A DNA stretch of 16,380 nucleotides, from contig DAIDTN010000044.1 of the NCBI GenBank assembly GCA_027457185.1, positions 1-16,380 of the forward strand. The letters are read 5' to 3'. The notes below the pieces were generated by a model. It had not been told where the DNA came from. It did not search any database and saw nothing but the letters and a program-made list of their open reading frames with translations. Positions 14,025 to 16,380 of the stretch are shown here, one piece after another. Position 1 is the first letter of the stretch. Each line of letters starts with the position of its first letter. Both the position numbers and the translations under genes were made by a program. Origin of the DNA: Burkholderiales bacterium (GTDB taxonomy: Bacteria > Pseudomonadota > Gammaproteobacteria > Burkholderiales > SG8-39).

Positions 14025-15179
14025 CTGAAAACGCTGCCGCCGCTGGCGCTCTACGTGCACATCCCCTGGTGCGTCAGGAAATGCCCGTACTGCGACTTCA
14101 ATTCGCACGAGGTTCGGGGCGAGGCGCCGGAACAGGATTACGTACGCGCGCTGATCACCGACCTGGAACTCGCCCTGCCGCAGATCTGGGGCCGGCGCGT
14201 GTATTCGATATTTTTCGGCGGCGGCACGCCGAGCCTGTTCTCCGCCCGCGCGATCGAGGAACTGCTGGCGGCGTTCCGCGCCCGGCTCAATCTCGCCGCC
14301 GATGCGGAAATCACGCTGGAAGCCAATCCGGGGACGTTCGAATCGGCCAAGTTCCGCGACTACCGCGCTTGCGGCGTCAACCGCCTGTCGATCGGCATCC
14401 AGAGCTTCAATCCCGCCCACCTGCAGGCGCTGGGCCGCATCCACGACGGCGACGAGGCGCGCCGCGCGATCGGCATGGCGCAGGCGCATTTCGACAATAT
14501 CAACCTCGACCTGATGTACGCCCTGCCGCAGCAGACCCTGCGGCAGGCTGAGGAGGACATCGATACGGCGCTGCGCTTCGGCACCACCCACCTGTCGGCC
14601 TATCACCTCACGCTGGAACCCAACACCCTGTTTCACCGCCATCCGCCGCCGCTGCCGGACTCGGAACTCGCCGCGGACATGCAGGACATGATCGATGAGC
14701 GGCTCGCGCGCGCTGCTTACCGCAACTACGAGACCTCGGCCTTCGCCCAAGCGGGCCGCGAGTGCCGGCACAACCTCAATTACTGGCGCTTCGGCGACTA
14801 CCTCGGCATAGGCGCCGGTGCGCATTCCAAGCTTTCGTCTCCGCATCGAATACTGCGCCAGATGCGCTACAAGCAGCCGCGGGAATACCTGCAAAAGGCG
14901 GCAGCCGGCTCGGCCGTACAGGAAGAGCATGCGGTTTCGCCCGAGGACCGGGGTTTCGAATTCATGATGAACGCGCTGCGTCTGATCGCGGGATTCGAGA
15001 CGGCGCTGTTCGCCGAGCGCACCGGCCTGCCAATCTCCGCCGTGGAGCGGCCCTTGCAGGAAGCCGCGCAGCGTGGTCTGATAACGCGTGACCATCTGCG
15101 CATTGCACCGACGAAGCGCGGACAGCGGTTTCTGAACGATCTGCTGCAACTGTTCCTGCCGCCGGGCAGGCCAGCCTAA
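14025..15179 (+). CDS. hemW: Radical SAM heme chaperone HemW (start codon uncertain)
   Basis: HemW is a radical SAM protein related to HemN that binds heme and acts as a chaperone rather than a coproporphyrinogen oxidase. The 4Fe-4S motif CxxxCxxC is in HIPWCVRKCPYC, followed by DFNSHE. FFGGGTPSLF, EANPG and NRLSIGIQSF are present, as is the HemW C-terminal domain (YWRFGDYLGIGAGAHS). Conserved family sequence starts at LPPLALYVHIPWC, about 8 codons before the first standard start (GTG 14055), which would cut into the first beta strand. No ATG, GTG or TTG lies between an in-frame TGA (13986-13988) and 14055, so CTG 14025 is given as the likely start, with GTG 14055 as alternative. From CTG the protein is 384 aa, close to E. 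coli HemW. Confidence 0.88.
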   Translation: MKTLPPLALYVHIPWCVRKCPYCDFNSHEVRGEAPEQDYVRALITDLELALPQIWGRRVYSIFFGGGTPSLFSARAIEELLAAFRARLNLAADAEITLEANPGTFESAKFRDYRACGVNRLSIGIQSFNPAHLQALGRIHDGDEARRAIGMAQAHFDNINLDLMYALPQQTLRQAEEDIDTALRFGTTHLSAYHLTLEPNTLFHRHPPPLPDSELAADMQDMIDERLARAAYRNYETSAFAQAGRECRHNLNYWRFGDYLGIGAGAHSKLSSPHRILRQMRYKQPREYLQKAAAGSAVQEEHAVSPEDRGFEFMMNALRLIAGFETALFAERTGLPISAVERPLQEAAQRGLITRDHLRIAPTKRGQRFLNDLLQLFLPPGRPA

Positions 15180-15191
15180 AGGGAGAACGAT

Positions 15192-15791
15192 ATGAACTGG
15201 ACCGGGCTGATCATTTTTCTCGTCATTCTCGCCGCGCCCTTCATCTGGGCCGTGTCGATTTACAACGCGCTGGTCACGTTCAGGAACCGGTTCAAGAATG
15301 CGTTCGCGCAAATCGACGTCCAATTGAAGCGCCGCTACGACCTGATCCCCAACCTGGTGGAGACGGCCAAGGGCTATATGGCGCACGAACGCCAGACCCT
15401 GGAAGGCGTGACCGCGGCGCGCAACACCGCCGTCGGCGCCAACCAGCGCGCCGCGGCCAACCCGGCAGATGGCGCGGCCATCCAGGGCCTCGCTGCGGCG
15501 GAGGCCGGACTCTCCGGCGCGCTGGGACGCCTGTTCGCCCTGTCTGAAGCCTATCCGGATCTCAAGGCCAATCAAAACATGATGCAGCTGTCGGAGGAAC
15601 TCACCAGCACCGAGAACAAGATCGCGTTCGCGCGCCAGGCGTTCAACGATGCGGTGATGAGCTACAACACCCGCATCGAGTCTTTCCCCGACAATATCGT
15701 CGCCGGCACGTTCCAGTTCAAGGCCGCGGAATTGCTGCAGGCGACCGAATCGGCGGAGGAGCGCAAAGCACCCAAAGTATCGTTCAGTTAG
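15192..15791 (+). CDS. lemA: LemA family protein
   Basis: A 199-aa LemA protein. It has one N-terminal membrane segment (about residues 4-24, LIIFLVILAAPFIWAVSIYN) followed by long helices. The LemA signature RFKNAFAQIDVQLKRRYDLIPNLVETAKGY comes right after the membrane anchor, and FNDAVMSYNTRIESFPDNIVA near the end is also typical. The molecular function is not established. LemA genes are very often next to M48-family membrane metallopeptidases, as here. The ATG has a good SD (GGGAG, 7 nt upstream). It lies 12 nt after hemW. Confidence 0.95.
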   Translation: MNWTGLIIFLVILAAPFIWAVSIYNALVTFRNRFKNAFAQIDVQLKRRYDLIPNLVETAKGYMAHERQTLEGVTAARNTAVGANQRAAANPADGAAIQGLAAAEAGLSGALGRLFALSEAYPDLKANQNMMQLSEELTSTENKIAFARQAFNDAVMSYNTRIESFPDNIVAGTFQFKAAELLQATESAEERKAPKVSFS

Positions 15792-15824
15792 GCTGCCGCA
15801 GCGGGAGCGGGCGGCCAGAGCGCG

Positions 15825-16100
15825 ATGAATTTCTTTGAGCAGCAGGATGCGGCGCGGCGCCATACCATGCGCCTGGTCGTGCTGTTCCTGCTGGCGGTGG
15901 TGGCGATCGTCGTTGCCGTGAATTTCGTGGCGGCACTGGCGTTCGTCGGCATATCCGTCAATACCGCGAGCGGCGGCGCGCGCCTCAATGCGCCCGCGTC
16001 TTTTTACGCGATCGTGACGCTCGCCACCCTGGCACTGATCGCGGGCGGCAGCCTGGCGCAGATCGCGGGCCTCGCCGGGGGAGGCGCGGCGCTGGCGCGA
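15825..16100 (+). CDS. M48 metallopeptidase, N-terminal part (broken by inverted junction)
   Basis: The first 92 codons match the N-terminus of the LemA-associated, HtpX-like membrane protease. MNFFEQQDAARRHT is followed by a hydrophobic segment (LVVLFLLAVVAIVVAVNFV), then ASFYAIVTLATLALIAGG and LAQIAGLAGGGAALAR, the second membrane segment and cytoplasmic turn. After 16100 the plus-strand frame stays open to the window end but no longer resembles the family. Instead, the reverse strand there encodes a later part of an M48 protein. The gene is therefore interrupted as given. It starts 33 nt after lemA with a weak SD (AGAG). Confidence 0.85.
16089..16100. other. Inverted junction at a 12-bp shared sequence
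   Basis: The 12-mer GCGCTGGCGCGA reads as Ala-Leu-Ala-Arg in the forward M48 frame (codons 89-92) and, on the reverse strand, as Ser-Arg-Gln-Arg, the end of the ASVSRQR segment of the inverted M48 fragment. Both readings are plausible for the family up to and including this 12-mer, and neither continues beyond it. That places the breakpoint inside it. Confidence 0.8.
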
Positions 16101-16380
16101 CACGCTCGCCTGGATCAATCGTCCGAAAAAAACGCCGATGTAGCCGACTGCGATCAGGCCGAATCCGAGCAGAACGAAGGACGAGCCCTTGCTGTCGCGG
16201 CGCGAGGAGGTGCTGGCGAGCATGAGTCCGAGCGTAGTCAGCAGCAGGATCCCGCCGAGCACGCCCATCAGGCGCAGGTTGAGGCGCATGTCGCCGTTCA
16301 GGACGTGGCTGAACTCATGGCCGATTACTCCCTGCAGTTCGTCGCGGTTCAGATGCTCCAGCGTGCCGCGTGTGACGACG
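16089..16380 (-). CDS. M48 metallopeptidase, internal part in inverted orientation
   Basis: Read on the minus strand from the window edge, this fragment encodes VVTRGTLEHLNRDELQGVIG, then the zinc-binding HEFSH (16319-16305) and HVLNGDMRLNLRLMG. Two hydrophobic segments follow (VLGGILLLTTLGLMLA; FVLLGFGLIAVGYIGVFFG), and it ends in ASVSRQR. In family members that segment continues into an EF-A-D-A stretch carrying the third zinc ligand; here it ends at the junction. There is no start codon of its own in the right place. It belongs downstream, in the opposite orientation, relative to the N-terminal part at 15825-16100. Confidence 0.85.

Noticed and set aside
13164..16289. Minus-strand open frame of 1041 codons opposite rdgB, hemW and lemA
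   Set aside because: Only its first 67 codons (the inverted M48 fragment, up to 16089) look like real protein. The rest is antisense shadow of conserved genes.

Overview
This is a GC-rich, densely coded bacterial chromosome segment with no rRNA, tRNA, CRISPR array or recognisable transposase. The gene order yicC-gmk-rpoZ-spoT on one strand, diverging from a kinase/PP2C/rph group on the other, with rdgB-hemW further along, points to a betaproteobacterium. The species cannot be named from the sequence alone.

Left part (1-5236, minus strand). Transcription probably runs from yicC leftwards through gmk, rpoZ, spoT, a PaaI-type hotdog thioesterase and a PcaD-like alpha/beta hydrolase. yicC and gmk overlap by 4 bp. 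The gmk-rpoZ and rpoZ-spoT gaps carry GC-rich inverted repeats. The core of the group links RNA turnover (YicC), guanine nucleotide supply (Gmk), RNA polymerase (omega) and (p)ppGpp control (SpoT/Rel).

Centre-left (5237-7251, plus strand). A 128-bp divergent region is followed by an 82-codon remnant of a Ser/Thr protein kinase. The remnant keeps the start of the glycine loop and the HxDxKxxN catalytic loop, but most of the N-lobe and everything from DFG onward are gone. An intact PP2C phosphatase and then RNase PH (rph) follow with overlaps or very short spacing.

Centre-right (7252-13370). A block of about 6.1 kb lies between rph and rdgB, which I expect to be closer together in related genomes. 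It holds a 63-aa protein of unknown function; a minus-strand lipid-modification group (PmtA-like methyltransferase, then a cyclopropane-fatty-acid-synthase-type methyltransferase, then a geranylgeranyl-reductase-family flavoprotein 9 nt downstream); and a plus-strand pair of PLP enzymes (a class V alanine/serine-glyoxylate-type aminotransferase and a threonine aldolase).

Right part (13371-16380, plus strand). rdgB and hemW are followed by lemA and the start of an M48 metallopeptidase gene. The M48 reading breaks at 16089-16100. Beyond that point the reverse strand encodes a more distal part of the same kind of protein, including its HEFSH zinc motif. This is an inverted junction at a shared 12-mer, either a real inversion or an assembly/amplification chimera.

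Most worth a second look: the inverted M48 junction, the internally deleted kinase beside its intact phosphatase, the tightly coupled CFA-synthase/GGR-reductase pair, and hemW lacking a normal start codon ahead of its conserved N-terminus.
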